Assembly: GCF_028737255.1 (NCBI RefSeq)
Contig: NZ_JAQZAN010000004.1
Location: 186,001 to 250,000, forward strand
Length of the DNA stretch: 64,000 nt
Direction of reading: 5' to 3'
From: Actinomycetospora straminea
GTDB taxonomy: Bacteria; Actinomycetota; Actinomycetes; Mycobacteriales; Pseudonocardiaceae
Shown: positions 1 through 8,272 of the stretch, in pieces
How positions within the stretch are numbered: the first letter of the stretch is position 1
Layout: each line of letters begins with the position of its first letter
Notes under the pieces: model-generated
The model's database searches: none
What the model saw: only the letters and a program-made list of their open reading frames with translations
What the model was told of the DNA's origin: nothing
Made by a program: the position numbers and the translations under genes

Positions 1-60
1 GTGGTGGTCGGCCTCACCACGACGAGTGTGGGCGAGGTCACTGTCGTCGACGTCCCGCAT
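1..60 (-). CDS. Possible 5' end of a divergent gene, cut by window edge
   Basis: An ATG at 60-58 on the minus strand opens a frame that stays open to the left edge, beginning MRDVDDSDLAHTRRGEADHH. Only 20 codons are visible, so the product cannot be named. The reason to suspect a gene is its position: LysR regulators are usually divergent from a target gene, and a perfect palindrome lies between this ATG and the LysR start. The codons are less GC-biased than those of neighbouring genes, and no ribosome binding site is evident. It may be chance. Confidence 0.25.
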   Translation of the reverse strand, partial: MRDVDDSDLAHTRRGEADHH

Positions 61-75
61 GTTGGGACAGTCGGA

Positions 76-93
76 GTTGAGCGATCGCTCAAC
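76..93. promoter_or_regulatory. 18-bp palindrome, candidate LysR operator
   Basis: GTTGAGCGATCGCTCAAC is a perfect palindrome 43 bp before the LysR start. It contains the T-N11-A dyad typical of LysR-family boxes. Autoregulation plus control of a leftward gene is the likely role, by inference. Confidence 0.45.
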
Positions 94-136
94 CGGCCGC
101 TGGCCGCCCCTCGGGGGCTGCACGAGACTCGTGTGG

Positions 137-1081
137 GTGACGTTGACCCAGCTGCACACCTTCGTGCTCGTCGCCCGTCTGGGGACGGTGCGAGCGGCGG
201 CCGAGGCGCTCGGCGTCACGGACTCCGCGGTGTCGCAGGCCCTGTCGGTGCTCCGCAAGCACCTCGACGACCCCCTCGTCGTGCGGGTCGAGGGCCGGAT
301 GGAGCCGACGCCGGCCGGGGTGCGCCTGCTCGGGCTGGCGTCGCAGATGGTGGCCCTGGGCGCCGAGGCGGAGGCCGCGGTGCGCACCGCCCAGGGGCGC
401 GCCGAGGAACTGCGGGTGGTGACCACCTCGGTCACCGCGGAGTTCGTCGCCGGGCCCGTGACCGCGGCGTTCGACGCCCGCGGCGGTGGCTTCGACGTCT
501 CGACCGGGGTGGCGTCCACCGCCGAGCTCGAGGTCCTCGTGGCCAACCGGCTCGCCGACGTCGCCCTCGGCCCGGCGCTCGGCGCCGACCCCGGTCTCCG
601 GCTGGCGTCCGAACCGGTGCTGCGCACCCAGCTGGTCGCCGTCGCCGCCCCCGGGCTGCGCCTCGCGGGTCGCCCCGCGGGCTGGCCCTGGCTGGCGGAC
701 CCGAGCGCGGGGGACCCGGACAGCGAGACCAGCGAGCTCCTGCGCCGCCTCGGCGTGCCGGAGGACCGGGTGCGGGTGTTCGGCTCCCACGCCGGCGCCT
801 GGGACACGGCGGTGGCCGGCGGCGGCGTCGCCGTGGCGACGGCGCACCTGGTCAACCCGCAGGTCCGCCGGGGCGATCTGCGGGTCGTGCCGACCCCGGC
901 CACCCCGCTCGCGGGAGCCTGGCACGCCACGACCCTGCGCCCGGAGCTGCGCGGCGCGGGCGCCGCGGCGTTCCTGCGCTTCCTCACGACGCCCGAGGCG
1001 ATGGCGTTGATGCGGTCCCCCCACGGCGGGGTGGTGCCCTCCCGGTTCCGGCCACCGGTGTACGTCACGATCTGGAACTAG
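137..1081 (+). CDS. LysR-family transcriptional regulator
   Basis: Predicted DNA-binding regulator of 314 residues. Residues 1-60 form the LysR winged helix-turn-helix (LTQLHTFVLVARLGTVRAAA, then a recognition helix around TDSAVSQALSVLRKHL), and the remainder is a LysR-type effector-binding domain. The GTG at 137 was chosen because it starts right at the conserved HTH; a GTG at 131 and upstream starts in the same frame would add residues unrelated to the family. The 18-bp palindrome upstream suggests autoregulation. The inducer and target are unknown. Its 3' end meets the remnant of a P-type ATPase on the opposite strand. Confidence 0.8.
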   Translation: MTLTQLHTFVLVARLGTVRAAAEALGVTDSAVSQALSVLRKHLDDPLVVRVEGRMEPTPAGVRLLGLASQMVALGAEAEAAVRTAQGRAEELRVVTTSVTAEFVAGPVTAAFDARGGGFDVSTGVASTAELEVLVANRLADVALGPALGADPGLRLASEPVLRTQLVAVAAPGLRLAGRPAGWPWLADPSAGDPDSETSELLRRLGVPEDRVRVFGSHAGAWDTAVAGGGVAVATAHLVNPQVRRGDLRVVPTPATPLAGAWHATTLRPELRGAGAAAFLRFLTTPEAMALMRSPHGGVVPSRFRPPVYVTIWN

Positions 1082-1082
1082 C

Positions 1083-1736
1083 CGCCCGACGATCGCGCGA
1101 GGGAGGCTGCTGGCGACCACGAGCGCCGAGGAGGTGGCCATCGCCCCGCCCGCGACGCGGGCTGAGCAGGCCCCCCGGGGCGACGGGGAGGGCGGCGACG
1201 TTGTGGGCGAAGGCCCGGGCGAGGTCGCGGCGGATGGTGCGGCGGCTGGCGCGCGCGAGGGCGAGTGCCGCGGGGACGACGCCGAGCCCGTCCCGCACGA
1301 GCACCATGTCGGCGGCACCGATCGCGACGTCGGTGCCCGAGCCCATCGCCGGTCCGAGGTCGGCCGGGGCGAGCGCGGGGGCGTCGTTCACCCCGTCCCC
1401 GAGCATCGCCACCGACACCCCCGCGGCGCGCAGCCGGTCGATCTCCGCCGCCTTCTCGTCGGGGGTGACGCCGGTGACCACGTCGTCCACCCCGACGGTG
1501 ACGCCGTCCGCGAGCGCGAAGGCGCCGACCACCCCGGAGCCGCGACCGACCAGCACCGTGGTGTAGCCCCCGCGTTCCCACCGCGCGGTGCACGCGGCGA
1601 TGTCCCGGGAAGGTGCGAGGCCCTCGGCGCCGAGCAGGCGCACCGAGCCGACGCCGTCGCGTCGACGGGGATGCGGGAGGTCTGCTTCACCGGGGCGAGG
1701 GTGGGCGGTCGTGGAGTCGGCCCGCCGGGCGCACAC
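1083..1736 (-). pseudogene. Decayed copper-type P1B ATPase fragment
   Basis: The frame keeps the C-terminal part of a heavy-metal P-type ATPase: the hinge motif MLGDGVNDAPALA, then AMGSGTDVAIGAADMVLVRD and a transmembrane stretch AFAHNVAALPVAPGGLLSP. The family segment carrying TGDN between ALAD and VTPDEK is missing, about 40 residues. The phosphorylation motif DKTGT, the CPC helix and all N-terminal membrane helices are absent. Near 1160 the homologous frame jumps: the expected ending AGGAMATSSALVVASSLPRA continues in another minus-strand frame. With truncation, internal deletion and frameshift, this cannot be a working pump. The loss could reflect decay or a rearrangement that also brought in the neighbouring frame at 1708-2125. 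Confidence 0.7.
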
Positions 1737-2125
1737 CGGCGGGGAGGGCGACGTCGTCGCGCTCGGCTACCCGACCCCGGACACCCCGCGGTGCTCCGCC
1801 GGGCGGCGCGGCTACCTCATCGACGTCACGCCCGGTCCGGACAGGACCGACCCCGCGCACGCGCGCCGGTCGTCCCTGCGGCCGATCCACGACGAGGCCC
1901 TCGCGCGCGACGCGCTCGCCGTGCTGGACGACCACCTCCACCCCCGTGCCGGAGGCCGGCCTGGCCCTGCTCGAGTGGCTGGAGGTGGCGCGGGCGCGCT
2001 CGGTCGACGCGGTCGCGCGGGACCTGCTGCACGACGCGACCGGGCCGGTGGGTCGGCAGCACCCGCGGCGGACGCTGCTCGCCGCCACCGATCCGGACCT
2101 GCTGCCCCCGGCCGCCAGGTCCTGA
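1708..2125 (+). pseudogene. Frameshifted hypothetical open frame
   Basis: Two forward frames with strong third-position GC bias adjoin here. The first runs from about 1708 to 1945 and includes GDVVALGYPTPDTPRCS and DEALARDALAVLDDHL. The second runs from about 1950 to the TGA at 2125 and includes EAGLALLEWLEVARARSVDA. Reading across the junction needs a frame change near 1945-1955, so this looks like one gene broken by a small indel. I do not recognise the family. It begins within the 5' edge of the decayed P-type ATPase, which supports a rearranged locus. It may be non-coding. Confidence 0.3.
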
Positions 2126-2145
2126 CCGGGCCCCGCAGCGGGTCG

Positions 2146-3123
2146 TCAGCGCAGCGCCGCCGCCGGCCGGACCTCCCACAGTGTCCACAGCGGTCGGTAG
2201 CCGTGGCGGGGCCAGAACACCGAGGACACCGGGTTCGGCGGGTTGTAGTAGAGGTAGGTGCCGCGGACCCCGGGCGGCTGGAGGGCGGGCAGGGCGGCGG
2301 CGACGAGCGCGTGCCCGACGCCCCGGCCGCGGTGGCCCGGCAGGACCGAGGCGCAGTTGACGTAGCCCCACCGCCCGGTGGGCAGCAGGCCCGCGAGCCA
2401 GCTGCCCGGCGTCGCCTCGGTGAGCCCGCACTCCAGCAGCCCGACCAGCCGGCCGTCGCGCTCGGCGAGGAAGATCGGTTCGCCGCGCGCCCACCGCTCG
2501 CGCAGCGCCGTCCGCTTCACCGCCTCGGCGTCGGGGCGCAGCACGCTGCCGCCGACCATGCTCGAGTAGGCGATCTCGTGCATCGCCAGCTCGACGCACC
2601 CCTCGAGGTCGTCCTCGCCGGCGGGACGGACCTCGAGGCCCGGGTCGCGGTCGAGCACCCCGGCGAGCGGGCCCGGGCGGCGCACGGCGAGGACCGCGAG
2701 CGGCACGAGGCCGTGGTCGAGGAAGGCGCGGGCGGCGGCGACGTCGCGGCTGGGCCAGGTGACGACGGCGGCGGAGTCGGCGGCGGCCCGCACGCGCGCC
2801 GGCACGCGGCCCGGCCACTCCGCGAGCAGCCGGTCGGCGCCGCGGCGCCCGCTGTGGCCGAGGACGGGGTGCAGCTCGGTGACCTCCGCGGCCGACCACA
2901 GCAGGGGAGCGCTGCCCGCCGGCCAGCTGTGCTGGGTGACGACGCCCGCGGCCTCGCCGCCCGGGCCGTCGCCCACGACGACGACGTCGCCCGGCGGGGG
3001 CAGGACCGCCGGCGGCAGACCGGTGTCGAGCTCGGCGAAGCGCGCCTGCTGGTCGCGCAGCAGCTCGGTGAGCACGACCTCGGGGGAGCGGCCCGACGGC
3101 GTCGCCCGCGACCGGCCGATCAC
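2146..3123 (-). CDS. GNAT-family acetyltransferase
   Basis: A 325-residue protein whose C-terminal half (about residues 165-310) is a GNAT acyl-CoA N-acyltransferase domain. LEVRPAGEDDLEGCVELAM opens the fold, and VLPGHRGRGVGHALV is the acetyl-CoA pyrophosphate-binding motif (R/Q-x-x-G-x-G/A). The N-terminal half may be a degenerate second GNAT fold. The start is the GTG at 3123, which overlaps the TGA of the upstream methyltransferase (GTGA), so the two are translationally coupled. The acceptor substrate cannot be deduced. Confidence 0.75.
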   Translation of the reverse strand: MIGRSRATPSGRSPEVVLTELLRDQQARFAELDTGLPPAVLPPPGDVVVVGDGPGGEAAGVVTQHSWPAGSAPLLWSAAEVTELHPVLGHSGRRGADRLLAEWPGRVPARVRAAADSAAVVTWPSRDVAAARAFLDHGLVPLAVLAVRRPGPLAGVLDRDPGLEVRPAGEDDLEGCVELAMHEIAYSSMVGGSVLRPDAEAVKRTALRERWARGEPIFLAERDGRLVGLLECGLTEATPGSWLAGLLPTGRWGYVNCASVLPGHRGRGVGHALVAAALPALQPPGVRGTYLYYNPPNPVSSVFWPRHGYRPLWTLWEVRPAAALR

Positions 3124-3995
3124 GGCGCGGTCCCCGGCCGCCGGCAGCAGAAGATCGCCGTCCCGGGGAACAGGCGCCCGCGCAGCGGCGACCACTGGCC
3201 CCACACGTCGTCGAGGTCGTCCGGCCATGCGGGCTCGACCAGCCGCTCGAGCACCAGCCCGGCGGCGACGACGTCGGCCACGCGGTCGCCGAGGGTGCGG
3301 TGGTGCTCGACGTAGACCACGCGCCCGTCGTCGTCGACCTCGGCGTAGGGCGTGCGGTCGAAGTAGGACTGCGAGACGGTCAGCCCGTCGGGGCCGGGAT
3401 CGTCGGGGAACATCCAGCGCATGGGGTGGTTCACCGCGAACACCCACGGCGCCCCGGGGCGCAGCACGCGGGCGACCTCGCGCATCACCGCGGCGGCGTC
3501 GGCCACGAACGGCACGGCGCCGAAGGCCGAGAACGCCGCGTCGACCGTGGCGTCGGCCAGCGGGATCGCGCCGGCGTCGGCCTGCACGAGCGGGACGGCG
3601 ACCCCGGTGCGCGCGTCGGCGGCCCGGGCGTGGGCGAGCATGCCCGCCGACAGGTCGATCCCGACGACCCGCGCGCCGATCCCGGCGAGCCAGCGCGAGC
3701 ACGACGCCGCCCCGCAGCCCACCTCGAGCACCCGGGCACCCCGCAGGGCCGCCGGGTCGCCGAGCAGGCGGGCGTCCGCCTCGCGCAGCCGCTCGGGGCA
3801 CCAGACGAAGTCGTCGTCGCCGAGGAAGGCGCCGTGCTCGGCCTGGTAGTCGTCGGCGTCGGCGTCCCACCAGGCGCGGCTGGCCGCGCTCGACTCCGCC
3901 GCCCCGACCGGCCGCCGGGCGATCCCGGCCGCGCCGAGGAGCTCCTCGGCCGGCACGCGCCCGCCCTCGAGGGAGGGCGGGGGAGGCGTCGGCAC
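3120..3995 (-). CDS. SAM-dependent class I methyltransferase
   Basis: A 291-residue Rossmann-fold methyltransferase. Motif I is VLEVGCGAASCSRWLA with the acidic residue in VVGIDLSAGML; motif II region is DATVDAAFSAFGAVPFV and motif III REVARVLRPGAPWVF. This is the Methyltransf_11 pattern. The GTG at 3995 was preferred because residues before it in the longer frame are low-complexity. It leads a two-gene operon with the acetyltransferase (GTGA overlap) and diverges from rpsA across 322 bp. The substrate is unknown. Confidence 0.78.
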   Translation of the reverse strand: MPTPPPPSLEGGRVPAEELLGAAGIARRPVGAAESSAASRAWWDADADDYQAEHGAFLGDDDFVWCPERLREADARLLGDPAALRGARVLEVGCGAASCSRWLAGIGARVVGIDLSAGMLAHARAADARTGVAVPLVQADAGAIPLADATVDAAFSAFGAVPFVADAAAVMREVARVLRPGAPWVFAVNHPMRWMFPDDPGPDGLTVSQSYFDRTPYAEVDDDGRVVYVEHHRTLGDRVADVVAAGLVLERLVEPAWPDDLDDVWGQWSPLRGRLFPGTAIFCCRRPGTAP

Positions 3996-4113
3996 CGGGG
4001 CATCCTGACACGCCCGGGCGCGGGGGCGACCTCCCCCGGCCGGGCCCTCACCGGCCACGACACGCCGCGCCCGTGCCCTGCGACACGCCGAGGCCGAGCA
4101 GGGGGTGCCCCGA

Positions 4114-4143
4114 TTGCCGGGCCGTGTCGGACGCGGTTACGAT
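4114..4143 (+). promoter_or_regulatory. Predicted rpsA promoter
   Basis: TTGCCG at 4114-4119 and TACGAT at 4138-4143 are separated by 18 bp, a plausible vegetative sigma promoter. Transcription would begin near 4150 and leave a leader of about 168 nt before the rpsA ATG. Autoregulation by S1 on its own leader is known in other bacteria but no conserved structure is demonstrable here. Confidence 0.5.
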
Positions 4144-4317
4144 GAAGGTCCACGTCAGTGGTCTCGCCCTGTCCGCGTGCTCCTCGCCTGCGGGTGGGCG
4201 GACACCTCGTCTCCGGTCTCGTCCTCGGGCTCGCCGGTGCACGCGTCAGGACGACGGCTCACTTCCGTGGTGTCCCTGCACGCTCGATCTGACCATGTTC
4301 CCGGAGCCGTCCACCGT

Positions 4318-5835
4318 ATGTCCATCGACACCCACACCGCCCCGACGACGACCAGCCCCCAGGTGGCTGTGAACGACATCGGGTCGGAAGAGGACTTCCT
4401 CGCCGCCATCGACCAGACGATCAAGTACTTCAACGATGGCGACATCGTCGAAGGCACGATCGTGAAGGTCGACCGGGACGAGGTCCTCCTCGACATCGGC
4501 TACAAGACCGAGGGCGTCATCCCCTCGCGTGAGCTCTCGATCAAGCACGATGTCGATCCCAACGAGGTCGTCGCCGTCGGCGACGAGGTCGAAGCCCTCG
4601 TCCTCCAGAAGGAGGACAAGGAGGGCCGGCTGATCCTGTCCAAGAAGCGCGCCCAGTACGAGCGCGCCTGGGGCACGATCGAGCAGCTCAAGGACAACGA
4701 CGAGCCCGTCAAGGGCACCGTCATCGAGGTCGTCAAGGGCGGCCTCATCCTCGACATCGGCCTGCGCGGGTTCCTCCCGGCCTCGCTGGTCGAGATGCGT
4801 CGCGTCCGCGACCTCCAGCCCTACGTGGGCAAGGAGATCGAGGCCAAGATCATCGAGCTGGACAAGAACCGCAACAACGTCGTCCTCTCCCGCCGCGCGT
4901 GGCTGGAGCAGACCCAGTCGGCGGTGCGCAGCGAGTTCCTCAACCAGCTCGCCAAGGGCCAGATCCGGTCCGGCCAGGTCTCGTCGATCGTCAACTTCGG
5001 TGCGTTCGTCGACCTCGGCGGTGTCGACGGTCTGGTGCACGTCTCCGAGCTGTCCTGGAAGCACATCGACCACCCGTCCGAGGTCGTCGAGGTGGGCCAG
5101 GAGGTCAAGGTCGAGGTCCTCGACGTCGACCTCGACCGCGAGCGGGTCTCGCTGTCGCTCAAGGCGACGCAGGAGGACCCGTGGCGCCAGTTCGCCCGCA
5201 CCCACCAGATCGGCCAGATCGTGCCCGGCAAGGTCACGAAGCTGGTGCCGTTCGGTGCGTTCGTCCGCGTGGACGAGGGCATCGAGGGCCTGGTCCACAT
5301 CTCGGAGCTGGCCGAGCGCCACGTCGAGGTGCCGGAGCAGGTAGTCCAGGTCGGCAACGACGTCATGGTCAAGGTCATCGACATCGACCTCGACCGTCGC
5401 CGCATCTCGCTCTCGCTCAAGCAGGCCAACGAGGGCATGACGCCGGAGACCGAGTTCGACCCGGCGCTCTACGGCATGGCGGCCGAGTACGACGACGCGG
5501 GCAACTACATCTACCCCGAGGGCTTCGACCCGGACACTGGCGAGTGGCGCGAGGGGTACGAGTCGCAGCGCGAGGAGTGGGAGCGGCAGTACCAGGCGGC
5601 CTACGCCCGGTACGAGCAGCACATCGCCCAGCTCCAGCGCACCCAGGAGCAGGAGGCGGAGGCGGCCGAGGCCGCGCCGGCCAACTACTCCTCGGGCGGC
5701 CCGTCGTCCGAGGGGGAGCGCGACGACGACGACGCCGCGGACCCGGGCCAGGGCCCGCCGTCCCAGAGCGGCGGCGGCGCGCTGGCCAGCGACGCCCAGC
5801 TCGCGGCGCTGCGCGAGAAGCTGTCGGGCGGCTGA
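4318..5835 (+). CDS. rpsA: 30S ribosomal protein S1
   Basis: Ribosomal protein S1, 505 residues, which binds mRNA on the 30S subunit and assists initiation on structured messages. Four S1 OB-fold repeats are visible: about residues 38-108 (GDIVEGTIVKVDRDEVLLDI), 126-190 (VKGTVIEVVKGGLILDIG), 212-281 (SIVNFGAFVDLGGVDGLVHV) and 296-367 (VTKLVPFGAFVRVDEGIEGL). The last two are nearly identical in pattern. Four repeats instead of the six of Escherichia coli is the actinobacterial architecture. The tail beyond about 370 is acidic and low-complexity, ending DAQLAALREKLSGG. The ATG follows a leader of roughly 170 nt and a strong terminator hairpin follows the stop. Codon use is that of a highly expressed gene. 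Confidence 0.97.
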   Translation: MSIDTHTAPTTTSPQVAVNDIGSEEDFLAAIDQTIKYFNDGDIVEGTIVKVDRDEVLLDIGYKTEGVIPSRELSIKHDVDPNEVVAVGDEVEALVLQKEDKEGRLILSKKRAQYERAWGTIEQLKDNDEPVKGTVIEVVKGGLILDIGLRGFLPASLVEMRRVRDLQPYVGKEIEAKIIELDKNRNNVVLSRRAWLEQTQSAVRSEFLNQLAKGQIRSGQVSSIVNFGAFVDLGGVDGLVHVSELSWKHIDHPSEVVEVGQEVKVEVLDVDLDRERVSLSLKATQEDPWRQFARTHQIGQIVPGKVTKLVPFGAFVRVDEGIEGLVHISELAERHVEVPEQVVQVGNDVMVKVIDIDLDRRRISLSLKQANEGMTPETEFDPALYGMAAEYDDAGNYIYPEGFDPDTGEWREGYESQREEWERQYQAAYARYEQHIAQLQRTQEQEAEAAEAAPANYSSGGPSSEGERDDDDAADPGQGPPSQSGGGALASDAQLAALREKLSGG

Positions 5836-5861
5836 TCACCCGGTAGCGAGGCTCGACCGAC

Positions 5862-5892
5862 GGGCCCCCACCCCCTCGCGGGGTGGGGGCCC
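5862..5892 (+). terminator. Rho-independent-like terminator after rpsA
   Basis: A perfect 13-bp inverted repeat, GGGCCCCCACCCC, with the 5-nt loop CTCGC, lies 27 bp after the rpsA stop. There is no U tract, as is usual in high-GC actinobacteria. Confidence 0.8.
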
Positions 5893-5919
5893 GTCGTCGT
5901 GTGCGGGGGGTGCGTGGGG

Positions 5920-5971
5920 GCAGCGAACGCGCTGTTCGCTGCTTCTACGCGCGCGAACTCCCCGTCGATCA
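5920..5971. repeat. Dispersed palindromic repeat, family A copy 1
   Basis: The element starts with a 23-bp palindrome at 5920-5942 with arms GCAGCGAAC and GTTCGCTGC. It continues through TCTACGCGC and CTCCCCGT to GATCA. The same 23-mer, and most of the following 29 bp, occur in reverse orientation at 58246-58297. Both copies sit in intergenic DNA beside short GCAGCGA-type tandem units, so this is a composite dispersed repeat and not a gene-specific site. Confidence 0.75.
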
Positions 5972-6095
5972 CCGGGCCGGACCGGCGAGGGGCACGTTGC
6001 GCATGATCATGGAGCGCCTGGCGCTGCCGACCGTGCCCCTCGCCCTCGCCGGCGCGCGCGATCTTCGGGGGCGCGCGACCGTCGATGCGCCGGTG

Positions 6096-6226
6096 CGCAG
6101 CGAAGGACGCCGTGGGTGCCTGGCACGCAGCGAACGACGCCCTCGCTGCTCACCGCGGAGCCGGGCACCGCGGAGCGAGGGACGCCCCGGCTGCCTGGCA
6201 CGCAGCGAGGGACGCCCTCGCTGCCA
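6096..6226. repeat. Degenerate tandem GCAGCGARSGACGCC units
   Basis: Four imperfect units of roughly 27-40 bp share the core GCAGCGAAGGACGCC or GCAGCGAGGGACGCC, mostly followed by GCTGCCTGG-like sequence. They fill the gap after rpsA. Related units occur at 58126-58212 beside the second family-A palindrome. The remaining DNA between 5972 and 6240 shows no convincing coding signal. Confidence 0.6.
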
Positions 6227-6240
6227 CAACCCGGCGAGCC

Positions 6241-6465
6241 TCAGGCCGCGGCCGGCACAGCGACCGCGACCGCGGCCGCGGGCGCGGGCTCGAAGGCCGG
6301 GCGCAGGTGCCGCGAGCCGGCGAGGAAGCGCTCCACCAGCCCGCGGCGGGCGATGTGCGGGACGGCCAGCGCGGCCTCGACCTGCGGCAACGTGCGGCAC
6401 CAGACGAGCCCGGGGGCGCCGAGGCGGTGACGTCCGGCGGTGCGGCGCGAACGGAACACGCGCAT
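6241..6465 (-). CDS. Small basic hypothetical protein
   Basis: A possible 74-residue protein starting MRVFRSRRTAGRHRLGAPG. The N-terminal part is rich in arginine, with VWCRTLPQVEAALAVPHIAR in the middle and an alanine/valine tail (APAAAVAVAVPAAA). A GGGAG motif lies right before the ATG at 6465. It is divergent from coaE, 129 bp away. I do not recognise the family. GC-rich codon use gives moderate support only; the C-terminal alanine run could be read-through of simple sequence. Confidence 0.4.
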   Translation of the reverse strand: MRVFRSRRTAGRHRLGAPGLVWCRTLPQVEAALAVPHIARRGLVERFLAGSRHLRPAFEPAPAAAVAVAVPAAA

Positions 6466-6582
6466 CTCCCTCAGGTCGTGTGGTGCGGGTGAGGCAGCAC
6501 CGTAGCGCTGTGACTCATGGGACGCGAGTGACTCGCCGCGCGACTCTCGACCCCGGGTCGAGTGAACCCGGCGGCCGGTGGG

Positions 6583-6588
6583 CAGACT
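6583..6588 (+). promoter_or_regulatory. -10 box of coaE, leaderless arrangement
   Basis: CAGACT lies 6 nt before the GTG start of coaE, which puts the transcription start at or next to the start codon. It follows the same spacing seen for uvrB and the his genes, though the box departs from TANNNT. Confidence 0.3.
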
Positions 6589-6594
6589 GCGGGC

Positions 6595-7632
6595 GTGCTG
6601 AGGCTCGGGCTCACCGGCGGGATCGGGGCGGGGAAGTCGACCGTGGCGGAGACGCTCACCGAACTGGGCGCGGTGGTGATCGACGCCGACCGGATCGCCC
6701 GCGAGGTCGTCGAACCCGGCACCGACGGCCTGGCCGCGGTCGTCGAGGCCTTCGGCGAGGACGTGCTCGACGACGACGGCGCCCTCGACCGGCCCGCGCT
6801 CGGGCAGATCGTCTTCGCTGACGACGCGAAGCGCCAGCAGCTCAACGGCATCCTGCACCCGCGCATCGGCGCCCGGACCGCGGAGATGGTCGCCGAGGCC
6901 CCCGACGACGCGGTGGTCGTGCACGACGTCCCGCTGCTGGTCGAGAACGGGATGGGCGCGGCGTTCGCGCTGGTCGTGGTGGTGGACGCGCCGGTCGACG
7001 TCCGGGTCGCGCGCCTGCGGGACAACCGCGGCATGAGCGTCGAGGACGCCCGCGCCCGCATCGCCGCGCAGGCCGACGACGAGGCCCGGCGCGCGGCCGC
7101 CGACGTGTGGCTGGAGAACGCCGGGGCCGCGGGGGCGCTGCGCGAGCAGGTCGAGCGGCTCTGGCACGAGCGCCTCGTGCCGTTCGCGCAGAACGTCGAG
7201 CACGGCGAGGCGACGCCCGCCCCGACCGACGTCGTGGCCCCGGCCGACGACCGCGACGTCGTCGCCCGGCGGCTGGCCGCGCGGTTGGCGGTCGTCGGCG
7301 GCGAGCACGTGCGCCGTGTCGAGCACGTCGGGCCGGGCGCGATCCCCGGCCTGCCCGCCCCGGACGTCGTCGACTTGCTCGTCGAGGCCGTCCGCCCCGG
7401 CGACGAGCTCGCCGAGGCCTTCCTCTCGGCCGGCTTCCCGCGCACCGGCCCCGGCCGCCACGGCTCCGCCGACCCCGCCCGCCCCGCGCGCGTCCTCGTG
7501 CTCGACGGCAAGAGTCGCCGCGAGGCGAAGCGCGTGAAGGCGATCGTCGAGGCCCGCGACCGCGCCCGTCAGGACCCCGACCGCGTGGCCGCCGACCCCG
7601 CCGCCGTGCGGGCCGAGGTCGCCCTGCCGTAG
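6595..7632 (+). CDS. coaE: Dephospho-CoA kinase, with truncated GrpB-like tail
   Basis: Catalyses the last step of coenzyme A synthesis, phosphorylation of dephospho-CoA at the 3'-hydroxyl. The P-loop [12 protein letters not shown] is at residues 5-16, followed by the family motifs [12 protein letters not shown] and HPRIG. Residues 1-200 are the kinase. Actinobacterial CoaE often carries a C-terminal GrpB (UPF0157) domain; here residues about 215-345 retain its start ([41 protein letters not shown]) but then diverge into a charged tail, so the GrpB part looks shortened and may be inactive. Total length is 345 residues. Position after rpsA and before uvrB is the conserved actinobacterial order. 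Confidence 0.93.
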   Translation: MLRLGLTGGIGAGKSTVAETLTELGAVVIDADRIAREVVEPGTDGLAAVVEAFGEDVLDDDGALDRPALGQIVFADDAKRQQLNGILHPRIGARTAEMVAEAPDDAVVVHDVPLLVENGMGAAFALVVVVDAPVDVRVARLRDNRGMSVEDARARIAAQADDEARRAAADVWLENAGAAGALREQVERLWHERLVPFAQNVEHGEATPAPTDVVAPADDRDVVARRLAARLAVVGGEHVRRVEHVGPGAIPGLPAPDVVDLLVEAVRPGDELAEAFLSAGFPRTGPGRHGSADPARPARVLVLDGKSRREAKRVKAIVEARDRARQDPDRVAADPAAVRAEVALP

Positions 7633-7656
7633 TCCGGGTCGCGGGCTGCGGGACGA

Positions 7657-8184
7657 TCAGGCCCGGTCCAGCGACCCGAGCCCGAGTGAGTCGGTCCAGG
7701 TGCCGAGGTCGTGCCGGGCGTCGACGAGCTCGCCGAGCACGCGGTGCACGGTGCTCATGGCCTCGTCGGCGTCGGCGGCGGCGAGGACGCCCCCGGCGAC
7801 GGCGGCGGCGAAGTCGGCGTCGTGGACGACGCGGGCGGGGCGTCCGGGGACGACCTCGAGGCCGAGCAGGAGGTCGGTGCAGCGCCACTGCGCGCCGTCG
7901 ACGGCGATCCGCACCGCGCCGATCTCGGTGGTGGTGTCGGCGGCGCCACCGTCGCGCGGCCGTCGCCGGCGCAGGCGCAGGCCGTGATCGGCGACGTACC
8001 AGCACGTCTCGGCCAGGACGAACGGGTCCTCGGGGCTGAGCACCGTCGTCCGCAGGCCCCACGGGGACACGCACCACCGGTCGAGGGCCTGTTCCAGGAC
8101 CTCGTCCGGCGCGAGGAGGTGGGTACGGGTCACCGTCCGGGTGTCGATGACCTCGACCAGCTGGCGGGAGACGACCGGGCTCAC
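7657..8184 (-). CDS. DUF402-like hypothetical protein
   Basis: A 175-residue protein that resembles its upstream neighbour at 8273-8779. Both have the arrangement SPWGLRTTVLSPEDPFVLAE, then a hydrolase-like barrel region and a C-terminal helical segment with DADEAMSTVHRVLGEL and HDLGTWTDSLGL. DUF402 members include nucleoside diphosphate/triphosphate phosphatases, but I see no firm catalytic signature in this copy. The start is the GTG at 8184. The two genes lie in tandem 88 bp apart and are probably diverged duplicates. Confidence 0.55.
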   Translation of the reverse strand: MSPVVSRQLVEVIDTRTVTRTHLLAPDEVLEQALDRWCVSPWGLRTTVLSPEDPFVLAETCWYVADHGLRLRRRRPRDGGAADTTTEIGAVRIAVDGAQWRCTDLLLGLEVVPGRPARVVHDADFAAAVAGGVLAAADADEAMSTVHRVLGELVDARHDLGTWTDSLGLGSLDRA

Positions 8185-8272
8185 GGCGGAGGACCCTAGG
8201 ACACCCGTCAGGGGGTACCGGAGGCGACCCCTACCCGAATGCCATCCCTGTCATTCACCGGCGTGGTGCGCG

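Noticed and set aside
1-1566. 521-codon forward frame across the LysR gene and ATPase remnant
   Set aside because: It is out of frame with both recognisable proteins and consists of Arg/Gly/Pro-rich shadow sequence.
4246-5622. Long minus-strand open frame opposite rpsA
   Set aside because: It is a shadow of the rpsA codon pattern in a GC-rich genome; the product is low-complexity and has no recognisable domain.
5685-5972. Minus-strand frame beginning [18 protein letters not shown]
   Set aside because: The similarity to the frame at 58245 comes from the shared palindromic repeat; the rest runs antisense to rpsA and its terminator.
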